From Methylophilaceae bacterium (GTDB lineage Bacteria > Pseudomonadota > Gammaproteobacteria > Burkholderiales > Methylophilaceae): 64,000 nt of DNA. Made by a program: the position numbers and the translations under genes. Within the stretch, counting starts at the first letter, position 1. The number at the start of each line of letters is the position of its first letter. This document shows positions 35,642-45,464 of the stretch, in pieces. The notes under the pieces are model-generated. The model made no database searches and was not told where the DNA came from. It saw only the letters and a list, made by a program, of their open reading frames with translations. The stretch covers positions 372,001 to 436,000 of the forward strand of contig CAJPFK010000001.1 in assembly GCA_905339275.1 (NCBI GenBank). Direction: 5' to 3'.

Positions 35642-38600
35642 TTAAATTACTCCGACTTTATCGATTTCGTGCATTAATCTGTCAGTTTCTACCAATGCTT
35701 TGATAATCTTTTGATAGTGCAGAATGTCCTCAAAATCTAATGTGTGGCCTTTGCGGTCTTTCAACCATTTTTGTGCTGGCTGATAACCACCGACATAAAA
35801 CTCCCAAGCTAATTGAGGTACACCCTCAAAATATTGCGTGGTATTGATAAACACCTTGTTATCATCAAAGCGTAGCTTGTCTACTTTGTTGTTGCCAGTC
35901 ACGGGGTAGGTTGCAGTTGTAATATTAACTGCGGAAGTTTCCATGAGGTGTAAATGTCTGAGTTTGCTTCCTAATGTAACAAGCTGCCAGAATTGGGCTG
36001 CATTTTTGGGGTAAGGAACGCATGGGAAATCAACATTTAAGAACTCTTGGTAAGTTTTACGATAGCTCGGGCTATTTAAACATGCATAGATATAATCTAA
36101 TAGGTCGATTGGAGCAAAGCAATCTGAATCCGTAATTTTTTCGGGTGTGAATTTTATTCCAAGTCTAGAGGAAATTTTTTCAACTAGCTCAATTCTTAGA
36201 TTCGGCCTTCGGTTATTGCTAGAGGTAATATCAACATTCTCATCATAAATATATAGGGGATGATTAAATGCATTTGTGCTAGTAATTGACGATAAGAAAA
36301 TTGCTTCTGATATTTTGTTTGTTATGAAGCAGTGCGCAAAAGGTAAACCTTTCGTCATTCTGCTAATTAGCAATCCAACATTTTCTCTGTGCACATAGTT
36401 TCTCATTACTTCATTTACAGGCCAGCCTACAAAGCCTCTTGACTGACCAGTGTAGACTAAATATCTTACGTCAAAAGGGCGATAATTAATTTCAACAATA
36501 CTTTTGTTTTGATTGAAATTGTTCTTGATATCATTCTTAGCCCAGTCATATCGCCAGTCTCTTACATCTTCGGGCAATTGATATTTTGAATAAAATTCTG
36601 CTTTTTCTAGATTGATAATATCAAAAGCACTTTGGGCAGATTCTTTTGCAGAGTTTTGAATGCATAAGCTGTCACGCTTAGTCACAACCCCATTACCTTT
36701 AGTTATGAAAAGGTCACTAATCGAAATAAACTCTTTGTACTTAGTGAGTTGAGAAAAGTCTTTATTCGTAAAAAAATAAAAAGGTTCAAATGGATTTAGC
36801 TTTTTGAAAGCTATGTTCGAAATTTCCCGACTACTTAAAAACTCATACTTATAGTTACGACTCCCATACAGATCAAAGTGATGAACTACCGCAAGTTGAT
36901 CTTTTTGTTTTCTGCCTGTTTTAATAAAAAAGTTTATTGATACACCTTGCTCAATATCGAAAACATTAATGTCGGGACTACCATCAGGACAGGTTTCCTT
37001 TTTATTCGAATTGCCATGCAAGTCAATTGTAAAAATTTCATCATATGTTTTTAGGAGGTTCCATCGCATACCACGGAAGGTGGGATTATCAAGATAACCA
37101 TGCGGATTAATGAAAGCTACTAATCCAGATTCATTTTTTTCAACAAAGTGTTGCCCGTAACGTAAGAATTTTACATAGTCATCATTAATCCATTTAGTGG
37201 TTTTTTCTTTGAGTTTTTGATCTCCATTAGGCTCTTTTTTATAGTCCTCCATCAGGTTCATTATCCACTTGCCTTTATTATTACTTTCTCCGCTATATGG
37301 TGGATTTCCCATAACTACCATCACAGGTGCATCGCGCTTGATATGGTTCGCCTCGTTCGCTTCGCTACTTAACCAACTGGCAAACAAGGTACCTGTGTCG
37401 GGGTGATGTTCCTCTAGGCTATTAGTGAGGTAAACGTGCAGTCGCTCACTATCGCCGCTTGTTTTATAACCTGTTTCGGTCAGTAGCATATCCAGCTTTA
37501 GGTGCGCCATTGCATAGCTGGTCATGAGTAACTCAAAACCATTCAGGCGCGGGATTAAGTGTTCTTTAACATAGGCGGGCCATGCACCCTGCATATTGGC
37601 AAAATTATTCTGATAAATATGGCGTATGGTCTGGGCTAAGAATGTACCTGTACCTGTTGCGGGGTCTAGTATTTGTACGCGGTGTAATTCTTTTTCCTGT
37701 TTTACTGGTTTGCCTTTACTACCAGGAGCGATAGTTTCAATTTTTACTTTGGTTTTGCTGGTATCTGCCAAGCCTTGCGGTAAATTAAAATGCGTTTTGA
37801 GTATGTCATCCACGGCCCTGACAATAAAATTCACCACTGGCTCGGGCGTATACCATACGCCACGCGCTTTGCGTAACTTGGCATCGTAGGCAGCCAGAAA
37901 AGTCTCATAGAAATGCACAATCGGGTCTTGCTGCCGTGTGCTTTTGCCAAAGTTATGCATGATACTGGCGACATCGCTCGCCAGAAATATCTGCACCAGT
38001 TCATCAACCAGCCACACTAAACGGCTATCCAGTTCATAGCCTGCGATGTATTGAAATAGTCTGCGTAAAAACGGGTTGCTTTGGGGTATGAGGGTTGCTG
38101 CTTCCTGCCTTGAGAATGTGGCTAGGGTGGGGTCGTGATAGCGAGCTGCAAATAGGCCATAGGCAATTGTTTGCGCGTAAATATCGGCAAAGCTTTTATT
38201 GTCTATATCGTGTATTAATATATTCTTAAAGGCCGCCATTTGCCCCTGAAGATCGGTGGCGCTTTGCTTTTTGTCATCTTCATCTAATGCCGATTCGATG
38301 ACCTGCGCCATCAGCTTTGCCTTAGAAGCCATCATCTGGGCAAGCTTGGCAGGGGATTTGATCGTTTGGGTGATCTGTAATGCAAAGTTTTCAATAAGCG
38401 CGGTAAATCGCTCGAAATTCTCGGGCCGTGCATGGATTTTGCCGTTATCAATTTCGGCAATTGAAACACTCTCCACCAATGTGCCATTTTTGAAAAAACG
38501 GAATTGCAGATAGTCCGTAATAATCAGGTTATCAAGTGCGGATTTATAACGGTCAAACTGCTCTTTATAGAGCTTGCTGCTTAGGTCTGCGCCTATATCC

Positions 38601-38809
38601 TTTGCTTCGATATAGCCTATCGGTACATCTTTGCGGGTCAAAATGTAATCAGGTGCGCCACACTCAATGCGTTTGGGTTCGTTTGTGACCAATACATCTT
38701 TTAACAGGTTGGAAAGTAGCTGCTGCAAATCGCCACGATAACTGTGCTCGCTACTATTGCCGGTCATAAAAAGTATGCTTACTTTAGTGATGTATTGTTG
38801 AATATTCAT
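35642..38809 (-). CDS. Single-chain restriction-modification enzyme (nuclease-N6 adenine methyltransferase-specificity)
   Basis: 1055 residues. The N-terminal part has a PD-(D/E)xK nuclease pattern: Asp54 in GAPDYILT, then Glu68-Ala-Lys70 in YIEAK. A helical linker follows, then an N6-adenine methyltransferase with motif I DPATGTGTF (382-390) and NPPY (502-505). The C-terminal half resembles the specificity domain of type ISP enzymes. The DEAD helicase of true ISP enzymes such as LlaGI is absent, so it should act like a type IIG enzyme, cutting without translocation. Clearly AT-richer than recQ next door, a sign of transfer. It diverges from the CBASS operon. Confidence 0.85.
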   Translation of the reverse strand: MNIQQYITKVSILFMTGNSSEHSYRGDLQQLLSNLLKDVLVTNEPKRIECGAPDYILTRKDVPIGYIEAKDIGADLSSKLYKEQFDRYKSALDNLIITDYLQFRFFKNGTLVESVSIAEIDNGKIHARPENFERFTALIENFALQITQTIKSPAKLAQMMASKAKLMAQVIESALDEDDKKQSATDLQGQMAAFKNILIHDIDNKSFADIYAQTIAYGLFAARYHDPTLATFSRQEAATLIPQSNPFLRRLFQYIAGYELDSRLVWLVDELVQIFLASDVASIMHNFGKSTRQQDPIVHFYETFLAAYDAKLRKARGVWYTPEPVVNFIVRAVDDILKTHFNLPQGLADTSKTKVKIETIAPGSKGKPVKQEKELHRVQILDPATGTGTFLAQTIRHIYQNNFANMQGAWPAYVKEHLIPRLNGFELLMTSYAMAHLKLDMLLTETGYKTSGDSERLHVYLTNSLEEHHPDTGTLFASWLSSEANEANHIKRDAPVMVVMGNPPYSGESNNKGKWIMNLMEDYKKEPNGDQKLKEKTTKWINDDYVKFLRYGQHFVEKNESGLVAFINPHGYLDNPTFRGMRWNLLKTYDEIFTIDLHGNSNKKETCPDGSPDINVFDIEQGVSINFFIKTGRKQKDQLAVVHHFDLYGSRNYKYEFLSSREISNIAFKKLNPFEPFYFFTNKDFSQLTKYKEFISISDLFITKGNGVVTKRDSLCIQNSAKESAQSAFDIINLEKAEFYSKYQLPEDVRDWRYDWAKNDIKNNFNQNKSIVEINYRPFDVRYLVYTGQSRGFVGWPVNEVMRNYVHRENVGLLISRMTKGLPFAHCFITNKISEAIFLSSITSTNAFNHPLYIYDENVDITSSNNRRPNLRIELVEKISSRLGIKFTPEKITDSDCFAPIDLLDYIYACLNSPSYRKTYQEFLNVDFPCVPYPKNAAQFWQLVTLGSKLRHLHLMETSAVNITTATYPVTGNNKVDKLRFDDNKVFINTTQYFEGVPQLAWEFYVGGYQPAQKWLKDRKGHTLDFEDILHYQKIIKALVETDRLMHEIDKVGVI

Positions 38810-39168
38810 TTTTCGCTATCGGTAATTTTTGGTTTTTTTGATGATAGCACCCCCTTGACAGTAATTTGTATGAGCATCTTTAGTCTGATTGTGCAATTTC
38901 TGTGTAGCTCGATCAATGGAAGGCATGTTGCTCCAAAAAATTATTTCTTGATATTCCGGGTATGCCAAGTAGATTCCTGGACTTGGCAGTTTGGGCCCAG
39001 CGCGCAATGTATCTGACAGCGCCGGGCGGCTTCATGTCTCTTAGAGTAGAGGTAAGGGGCATTTAAGAACGTAAAGTTTAGAGGCGGTGCCACCCTCATA
39101 TTAGTACCTTGTCGCATATATCGCGTCCATATCTAGTGTGTTACCTATTAATTATATCAACAGGTTGT
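38810..39168. other. Intergenic region between restriction gene and CBASS operon
   Basis: About 360 bases before the CIRCE element without a supported gene. The stretch next to the restriction gene is T-rich on the plus strand (A-rich leader for that gene). A TTGACA at 38856 has no convincing -10 partner. No inverted repeat or integrase remnant was recognised. Confidence 0.5.
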
Positions 39169-39201
39169 GTTTTAGCACTCTATGTTGTAGAGTGCTAAAA
39201 C
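39169..39201. promoter_or_regulatory. Perfect CIRCE element (HrcA operator) upstream of CBASS
   Basis: TTAGCACTC (39172-39180), nine bases TATGTTGTA, GAGTGCTAA (39190-39198): an exact match to the CIRCE consensus. The dyad extends to 12-bp perfect arms, 39169-39180 and 39190-39201. It lies 77 bp upstream of the CD-NTase start, where HrcA would block transcription. The restriction gene starts 360 bp away on the other strand. The -10/-35 hexamers are not clear. Confidence 0.92.
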
Positions 39202-39277
39202 TGTCGCGTTAATTTTTCAAAGATTATTCAATTAAGGATGCAAGCAGATAGTTCCAATTTTTAAGAAAGGAATTTAC

Positions 39278-40465
39278 ATGGATGTCCAGAAGAGAAGTGT
39301 GCTGCTAAGCAATGTTGCTCAAGAGTTGGAATTACCAGATTCTGCTTATGAGAAGGCGATAAGGCGCTATGAAGATCTAGGCGATTGGTTTGATCGTGAA
39401 AACTCTACTCTAAAATCCAACGCCCCCCATATTTCATCACAAGGGTCCTTCCGATTAGGTACTGCCATTAAGCCTATAAATCAGGGTGAAAGTTATGACC
39501 TTGATATAACTTGTAATCTTGAGTCTGGTATCAGCAAAGCTACATATTCACAAAAGGAACTGAAGGGAAGTGTTGGGGCTGAGCTTGAGCTTTATAGGAG
39601 AGCCAGGGGAATTCAAGCTGAAAAAGAAGAGAAACACCGTTGCTGGAGGCTGGAATACGCGGATGATGTGAGTTTTCATATGGATATTGTTCCATCTATC
39701 CCTGAAATTAATCACACACGCAAGTATCTTGAGGAGTCAATGCATAGCAATGGTATTGAACTGAATTTAGCAATCGATATTTCTCAACTTGCAGTATCAA
39801 TAACCGACAACAGACATCCAAATTACTCCAATCTAACGTCCGAATGGCAAATAAGTAATCCTGAAGGTTACGCTAGATGGTTCGAGTCAAGAATGACACA
39901 TGGGCAAACATTGAGCATGATGGAAAAAGCGCAAATTGATTCTGTTCCCACATTTAAGCGTAAAACAGTATTGCAAAGAACAATCCAACTCCTGAAAAGA
40001 CATCGCGATAACATGTTCAGAGATCGGCCTCTTTCAAAGCCAATTTCAATAATCATCACAACCATTGCTGCCCTAAATTACTCAGGGGAGAATGATTTAT
40101 ATACGGCGGTAAGTCGAGCTTTATTGGCACTTAATCAATTCTCTGAATCAGGTTCGGATTTAGTATGCAATCCTGTTAATCCTGGAGAGAACTTTGCTGA
40201 CAAATGGGCAAAACCTGAATATGCCGATTTACACCTTAAAGAGAACTTTCATGCTTGGACAATTCAAGCAGCTAGGGACTTTGAGTATCTGGCCTCGTCT
40301 GATGATGCCCAAAGACTTTCAGATGCTGTACAAAGAAGTCTCTTGGTGGAAATATCTGCATCTAAAGTGGCGGCGGTCTTGGGTTTTATTGAGAATCCGT
40401 ATATTCATATCCCTACAAAAGACATTTCTAGTGTTCAAACTAGACCATGGTACTCTGAAAAATAA
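39278..40465 (+). CDS. CBASS CD-NTase (cGAS/DncV-like nucleotidyltransferase)
   Basis: 395 residues, with AAAGGA seven bases before the ATG. The nucleotidyltransferase motif is QGSFRLGT (Gly56-Ser57), with catalytic Asp74 and Asp76 in YDLDIT and a third Asp136 in FHMDIVP. A C-terminal helical OAS1-like part follows. On phage infection such enzymes make cyclic di- or trinucleotides that activate an effector. The C-terminus ends in ...RPWYSEK rather than the glycine used for conjugation in DncV-type systems. First gene of a three-gene operon downstream of a CIRCE element; AT-rich compared with the chromosome. Confidence 0.92.
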   Translation: MDVQKRSVLLSNVAQELELPDSAYEKAIRRYEDLGDWFDRENSTLKSNAPHISSQGSFRLGTAIKPINQGESYDLDITCNLESGISKATYSQKELKGSVGAELELYRRARGIQAEKEEKHRCWRLEYADDVSFHMDIVPSIPEINHTRKYLEESMHSNGIELNLAIDISQLAVSITDNRHPNYSNLTSEWQISNPEGYARWFESRMTHGQTLSMMEKAQIDSVPTFKRKTVLQRTIQLLKRHRDNMFRDRPLSKPISIIITTIAALNYSGENDLYTAVSRALLALNQFSESGSDLVCNPVNPGENFADKWAKPEYADLHLKENFHAWTIQAARDFEYLASSDDAQRLSDAVQRSLLVEISASKVAAVLGFIENPYIHIPTKDISSVQTRPWYSEK

Positions 40466-40467
40466 AA

Positions 40468-41127
40468 GTGCTTTTAAGTAAGCAGATTGCTGCTTTTTTG
40501 AAAGAGCAGCCTACGATGAATTTGGCCCCTGTAATTGGTGGAGTGACTGTTCTCACAGGGCTATTTGAATTTAGTAGAACATATAAGAATCGAGATTTGA
40601 TTCACGATAGTTATAAATTAAAAATAACTATTAGCGAAAAGTATCCTAAAGTCGTTCCTGTATTTGAGGAATTGGAAGGAAAAATTCCACGCAATCCTGA
40701 CTATCACGTAAACCCAGACGGGACTTTTTGTTTGGGTTCTGAATTGCGTCTCCTTAAACAATTGGCGGATACGCCTGATCTATCCTCATTTGTGGATAGT
40801 AGTTTAATTCCATATTTATACGCTCAGTCTCACAAGAGAATGTTCGGAAGTGATTTTGTCTTTGGGGAACTTCAGCATGGTGAGCTTGGTATTTTTGAGG
40901 ATTGCGAAAACCTTTTTCGTTTGAACGGTAAGCATGCGGTTGTAAGCGCGTTAGAACTTCTCGGAAAGAGAAGGCGTGTAGCAAATAAATGTATATGCCC
41001 ATGTGGGTGTCAGAGAAATCTAAGCCAGTGCTGTACACATAATCGGTTGAATGGATTCAGGCTTATCATGCCAAGGACTAGATATAAGGAGCTTGCGCTG
41101 AGCTTGAAATATAAGCTGAATATCTAG
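40468..41127 (+). CDS. E2-only Cap2-like conjugating protein of type II (short) CBASS
   Basis: 219 residues from a GTG two bases after the CD-NTase stop (ATG at 40516 possible). Residues 20-100 follow the E2 ubiquitin-conjugating fold as seen in bacterial E2s: LTGLFEFSRTY, LKITISEKYPKVVP, then HVNPDGTFCLG with His80 and the catalytic Cys88. No E1 adenylation domain and no JAB peptidase are encoded next to it. The C-terminal CICPCG-x6-QCCTHN (Cys175-His191) resembles a SEC-C zinc motif. In type II CBASS the E2-bearing protein attaches or primes the CD-NTase; here it stands between the enzyme and the effector in the operon. Confidence 0.82.
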   Translation: MLLSKQIAAFLKEQPTMNLAPVIGGVTVLTGLFEFSRTYKNRDLIHDSYKLKITISEKYPKVVPVFEELEGKIPRNPDYHVNPDGTFCLGSELRLLKQLADTPDLSSFVDSSLIPYLYAQSHKRMFGSDFVFGELQHGELGIFEDCENLFRLNGKHAVVSALELLGKRRRVANKCICPCGCQRNLSQCCTHNRLNGFRLIMPRTRYKELALSLKYKLNI

Positions 41128-41154
41128 TTTTTGTCATATAACAAGGGGCGTGGG

Positions 41155-42243
41155 ATGACAGGTCGATTGATGAATCTATTTGAGCAGATTGTCACTTGGT
41201 TCACTAGAAGAAGTATCGGTGTTCTCATTATTAGGGTTGGGGCTGCGCTTTTACTACCTAAAGTTTCCATTTTTGCTCTTGCCATATTGATAAATACCGA
41301 AAACCTTAAAATTACTGCGCTTCTAAATAGTCCCTATACTGATATTGCTGCAAATGTAGTGTTTCTGATTGGAGTGCTTCTGATATGTATAGGCGTATAC
41401 ATCGCTATACAGGATCACTCCGCAATTAAAAAAGCGAATTCCAAGAAAAGAGTTATCTGTGTTGAATTTATTGGAATGGTTGATACAACCGGTACTCCGT
41501 TAAAAGAATATGTACCAGGAGATAAATCTATTACTCGCATTCCAATAACCATTGATATTCGAAATGAAATCAAACAAAACACACATGAGGGGTTATCTAA
41601 AGCTTTAGAAAAGCTATCACGCATAAAGCTTCGATTAGATGATAATCATCAAGATGTGGATAGAGCGGATGTTTCAGTTGTCGTTGGTGGAATCATGCCA
41701 GTATCGATGCTTTTTTATGCTGGCGTAATAATAGATGATCAGTTTATTGTTAATTTAATGGACTGGAATCGCAGTTTAAGTAAATGGCAAGTGCTTGATG
41801 GTGATGATGATGGTGAGCGTTTTCTGGTTGATGGCTTGTCAAACAATCTAGGTAAAGAGATCGTTCTAAAAGTTTCTGTATCTTATGAAGTTAATCAAGA
41901 CGCAATTCAGAATTCTTTTCCTGACCTAGAATATGTAGATTTGCATCTAGAAACACCTAGATCAAATAATTTATGGTCAGAAGCCAAGCAAGCTGCTTTG
42001 GCTCAGCAATTTTTGGATACGTTAAGTAAATTGACAAATCTCAATGTGCAGCATATTCATTTAGTGATGGCAGCACCGAGTAGCTTTTGTTTGCGACTAG
42101 GTAGGCATTACGATTCTAAAAACCATCCTCAACTCACGATATATGAATATATAAAAGGGGGTGCGCCTGTGTACCCTTGGGGTATCACTATGCCACGATA
42201 TGGGGAGGTTTTACCTACCATTCGATTAATGAATGCTAATTAA
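41155..42243 (+). CDS. 2TM-SAVED effector (Cap14-like) of CBASS
   Basis: 362 residues from the ATG at 41155 with AAGGGG six bases upstream. Two transmembrane helices (about 21-46 and 64-86) are followed by a soluble SAVED domain ending in HLVMAAPSSFCLRLGRHYDS and a PQLTIYEY segment, the typical SAVED signature. SAVED binds the cyclic nucleotide made by the CD-NTase. In two-helix versions activation is thought to damage the inner membrane and kill or stall the infected cell. Last gene of the operon, 27 bases after the E2 gene. Confidence 0.88.
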   Translation: MTGRLMNLFEQIVTWFTRRSIGVLIIRVGAALLLPKVSIFALAILINTENLKITALLNSPYTDIAANVVFLIGVLLICIGVYIAIQDHSAIKKANSKKRVICVEFIGMVDTTGTPLKEYVPGDKSITRIPITIDIRNEIKQNTHEGLSKALEKLSRIKLRLDDNHQDVDRADVSVVVGGIMPVSMLFYAGVIIDDQFIVNLMDWNRSLSKWQVLDGDDDGERFLVDGLSNNLGKEIVLKVSVSYEVNQDAIQNSFPDLEYVDLHLETPRSNNLWSEAKQAALAQQFLDTLSKLTNLNVQHIHLVMAAPSSFCLRLGRHYDSKNHPQLTIYEYIKGGAPVYPWGITMPRYGEVLPTIRLMNAN

Positions 42244-42358
42244 TTTATTGCTCGGTCTGCTAATAATCTACTTTTATATATGGCTCCCTGACTTGGACTC
42301 GAAACTAGGGGCGGATTAACAGCACTAGAAATTTTTGTGATTCGGGCTACTACTGAAA

Positions 42359-42392
42359 AAGAAAAGGCCTCCAGATTCTGGAGGCCTTTTTA
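42359..42392. terminator. Bidirectional terminator between CBASS and tRNA-Met
   Basis: AAAAGGCCTCCAG / CTGGAGGCCTTTTT, a 9-bp or longer stem with a 3-base loop and a T-run on both strands. It ends the CBASS operon on one strand and the tRNA transcript on the other. Confidence 0.88.
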
Positions 42393-42393
42393 A

Positions 42394-42470
42394 TGGTGGT
42401 GATGGGGGGACTTGAACCCTCGACCCCAGGATTATGAATCCTGTGCTCTAACCAGCTGAGCTACATCACC
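42394..42470 (-). tRNA. tRNA-Met (CAT anticodon), CCA encoded
   Basis: On the minus strand the cloverleaf begins GGTGATGTAGCTCAGCTGG, the anticodon loop is TTCATAA, the T-arm has GGTTCAAGTCC and the 3' end is ...CATCACCACCA. The acceptor stem GGTGATG / CATCACC is perfect. The body resembles elongator Met; an Ile2 tRNA with modified CAT is less likely. Confidence 0.92.
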
Positions 42471-42584
42471 GGGTAAAATCGATATTTCTACGAAGCCCGC
42501 TATTCTAGTTTTTCAGCGGGATTAAGTCAAAAGCTTGTTAGCTTTTGACTGTACTTTATCTCTTGCCAAACTAATTAAATTGGA

Positions 42585-42690
42585 ATGACGGGATGAAGCG
42601 CAAGGCGCACGGCGCGCAGGAACCGGAGTTTACATTGGAGTAAATGAGGATTCCGAGCACCGCGCAACGCCGCGATTCGCCCGTGATTAC
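42585..42690. repeat. GC-rich structured intergenic element
   Basis: Between tRNA-Met and ychF is a stretch with nested imperfect inverted repeats, for example GTTTAC-x6-GTAAAT around 42632 and CGCACGGCGCGC facing GCACCGCGCAACGCC. It looks like a repeated intergenic palindromic unit. No gene was seen here. Confidence 0.35.
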
Positions 42691-42693
42691 AAT

Positions 42694-43779
<1,086 letters not shown>

Positions 43780-43800
43780 AGTTCTTCCCGATTCATTGTT

Positions 43801-44135
43801 TTGTATGCAGTTTTAACATTGTGGCGTCAAACCGAGCTGCTTTCGCGTTAAGTTGAGCTGCTTTAGCAGCCATATTAACGGTGAAGACCTTTACGGTCTT
43901 AGCAGCCGTTTTGACGGACACACTCCCTGCGGGTGCATGTCGTTTAATTCAATGGGGCAAATACAAACTTCACTAGACTTTGGTATGTAATTTTAATATC
44001 GCATCTTTGGCGTCAAATCGAGCTGCTTTAGCAGCCGTTTTGACGGACACACTCCTTGCGGGTGCGTGTCGTTTGATTCAATGAGCCAAATACAAACTTC
44101 GCTAGACTTTCGTATGTAATTTTAACATCGCCTCT
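43801..44135. repeat. Three degenerate direct repeats containing copies of the pth 3' end
   Basis: A unit of about 129 bp at roughly 43911-44039 is repeated with about 90 percent identity at 44040-44135, and the second copy runs into the 3' end of pth. A third partial copy begins at 43803. Each contains a version of the pth tail: the stretch at 43977-44010 decodes on the minus strand as KDAILKLHTKV plus stop, the one at 43803-43830 as TMLKLHTK, and the real pth end is EEAMLKLHTKV. The repeats include AGCTGCTTTAGCAGC palindromes. Confidence 0.8.
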
Positions 44136-44689
44136 TCCATGCGCCCTTCAACCAGCGAAGACAGTATCGTGGTGCTTTTGCCGATAGCTTCGTCGATCAG
44201 CTTCTGTTCATCGCGCAAGGGCGGATTCAATACGTAGTTGACGACTGCATTGCGGTCGCCAGGATGGTCGATGCCGATACGCAGGCGCCAGAAATCATTG
44301 GTGCCAAGGCATGCCGCGATGTCTTTCAGGCCGTTGTGGCCGCCATGGCCGCCGCCTTTTTTCAGCTTGATGCTGCCGGCAGGCAGGTCCAGTTCATCAT
44401 GAATGACCAGTATGGCTTCGGCTGGGATTTTGTAGAAATTAGCCAGTGCCGCGACAGCACGGCCGCTCTTGTTCATGAAGGTCGCCGGTTTCAGCAGCCA
44501 GGTTTCACGGTCTGCGGATTTGAATCTTCCTGTGTCGCCGAAAAACTTTGATTCATTGCTGAGCCGGCAGGCAGTTTCAGATGCAATCCGGTCTATCCAC
44601 CAGAACCCGGCATTGTGGCGTGTAGAAACATATTGAGCGCCAGGGTTGCCCAATCCTACGAATAATTGAATGCCGGAATTATTGGCCAT
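44102..44689 (-). CDS. pth: Peptidyl-tRNA hydrolase
   Basis: 195 residues, standard length. FVGLGNPGAQYVSTRHNAGF contains the catalytic His, followed by LLKPATFMNKSG and VIHDELDLPAGSIKLKKGGG. It recycles peptidyl-tRNA released from stalled ribosomes. The gene follows rplY in the order prs-rplY-pth-ychF. Its last 11 codons are duplicated downstream. Confidence 0.96.
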   Translation of the reverse strand: MANNSGIQLFVGLGNPGAQYVSTRHNAGFWWIDRIASETACRLSNESKFFGDTGRFKSADRETWLLKPATFMNKSGRAVAALANFYKIPAEAILVIHDELDLPAGSIKLKKGGGHGGHNGLKDIAACLGTNDFWRLRIGIDHPGDRNAVVNYVLNPPLRDEQKLIDEAIGKSTTILSSLVEGRMEEAMLKLHTKV

Positions 44690-44747
44690 AAATGAATACG
44701 CGCGTTCTGGTCACCCAAAACGCGCGTTGATTGTCACCTGGCCGGCT

Positions 44748-45374
44748 TTACTCGGCTGCTGGTGCAGCTTCGTCAGAGGCGGCTTCGTCAGTAGCAGCGC
44801 TACCGCCGCGTGGCTTGGCAATGGAGACAACTGCAGAATCTTCGCCATGTGCCAATTGAACGAATTCAACGCCCTTGGGCAGTTTGATTTCAGACAGGTG
44901 AATGGAGTGGCCTGCTTCAAGATTCGCCAAATCCACTTCAATGAACTCAGGCAGGTCTTTTGCCAGGCAACTGACGTCAACTTCTGTCAGGATGTGTGCA
45001 ACGATGCCGCCAGCCAGTTTGACGCCCGGAGCGATTTCCGCATTGATGAAGTGCAGCGGCACCTTCACGTGAATCTTCTCGGTTGCGCTGACGCGTTGGA
45101 AGTCGATGTGCTGGATAGTGTTGCGAACAGGGTGCAATTGGTAGTCACGCAACAATACGGATTCTTTCTTGCCTTCCAGGTCGAGCGTCAGGATGGATGC
45201 GTGAAAAGCTTCATGACGGAATTGCAGGAACAGGTTCTTATGGTCGAACTCAAGGCTGACTGCATCCTTGTCTCCACCATAAACGATACCTGGCACTGCG
45301 CCAGCGCGACGCAGACGGCGGCTCGCACCCGTACCTTTGCTCTCGCGTTTTTTTGCTTGGATGATGATTTCCAT
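44748..45374 (-). CDS. rplY: 50S ribosomal protein L25, CTC form
   Basis: 208 residues: an N-terminal 5S-rRNA-binding L25 domain ([21 protein letters not shown]) and a C-terminal TL5/CTC beta domain ([21 protein letters not shown]), ending in an acidic Ala/Glu-rich tail. The long CTC form is usual in betaproteobacteria. It lies between prs and pth. Confidence 0.95.
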   Translation of the reverse strand: MEIIIQAKKRESKGTGASRRLRRAGAVPGIVYGGDKDAVSLEFDHKNLFLQFRHEAFHASILTLDLEGKKESVLLRDYQLHPVRNTIQHIDFQRVSATEKIHVKVPLHFINAEIAPGVKLAGGIVAHILTEVDVSCLAKDLPEFIEVDLANLEAGHSIHLSEIKLPKGVEFVQLAHGEDSAVVSIAKPRGGSAATDEAASDEAAPAAE

Positions 45375-45464
45375 TTTACTACTCCTAATAAGCTGTTATC
45401 CGCGACCAGATAACAGGGTTTGTGACCGGCCTGCCTCGGGGCATCCCAGTCGAAACTTCTGTCA

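Noticed and set aside
39111-39119. TGTCGCA-like half site near the CBASS promoter
   Set aside because: Only one arm of the RegA-type palindrome is present, so RegA control of CBASS is not supported.
42283-42320. tRNA-like 3' fragment (minus strand TTCGAGTCC ... GGGAGCCA) beside the island
   Set aside because: The T-arm does not pair and no other cloverleaf part is present; it could be an att remnant but the evidence is too weak.
35492-42393. Integrase, transposase or att repeats expected for a mobile island
   Set aside because: None found; the only genes are the restriction enzyme and CBASS, and no direct repeat of the tRNA 3' end was seen near 35500.
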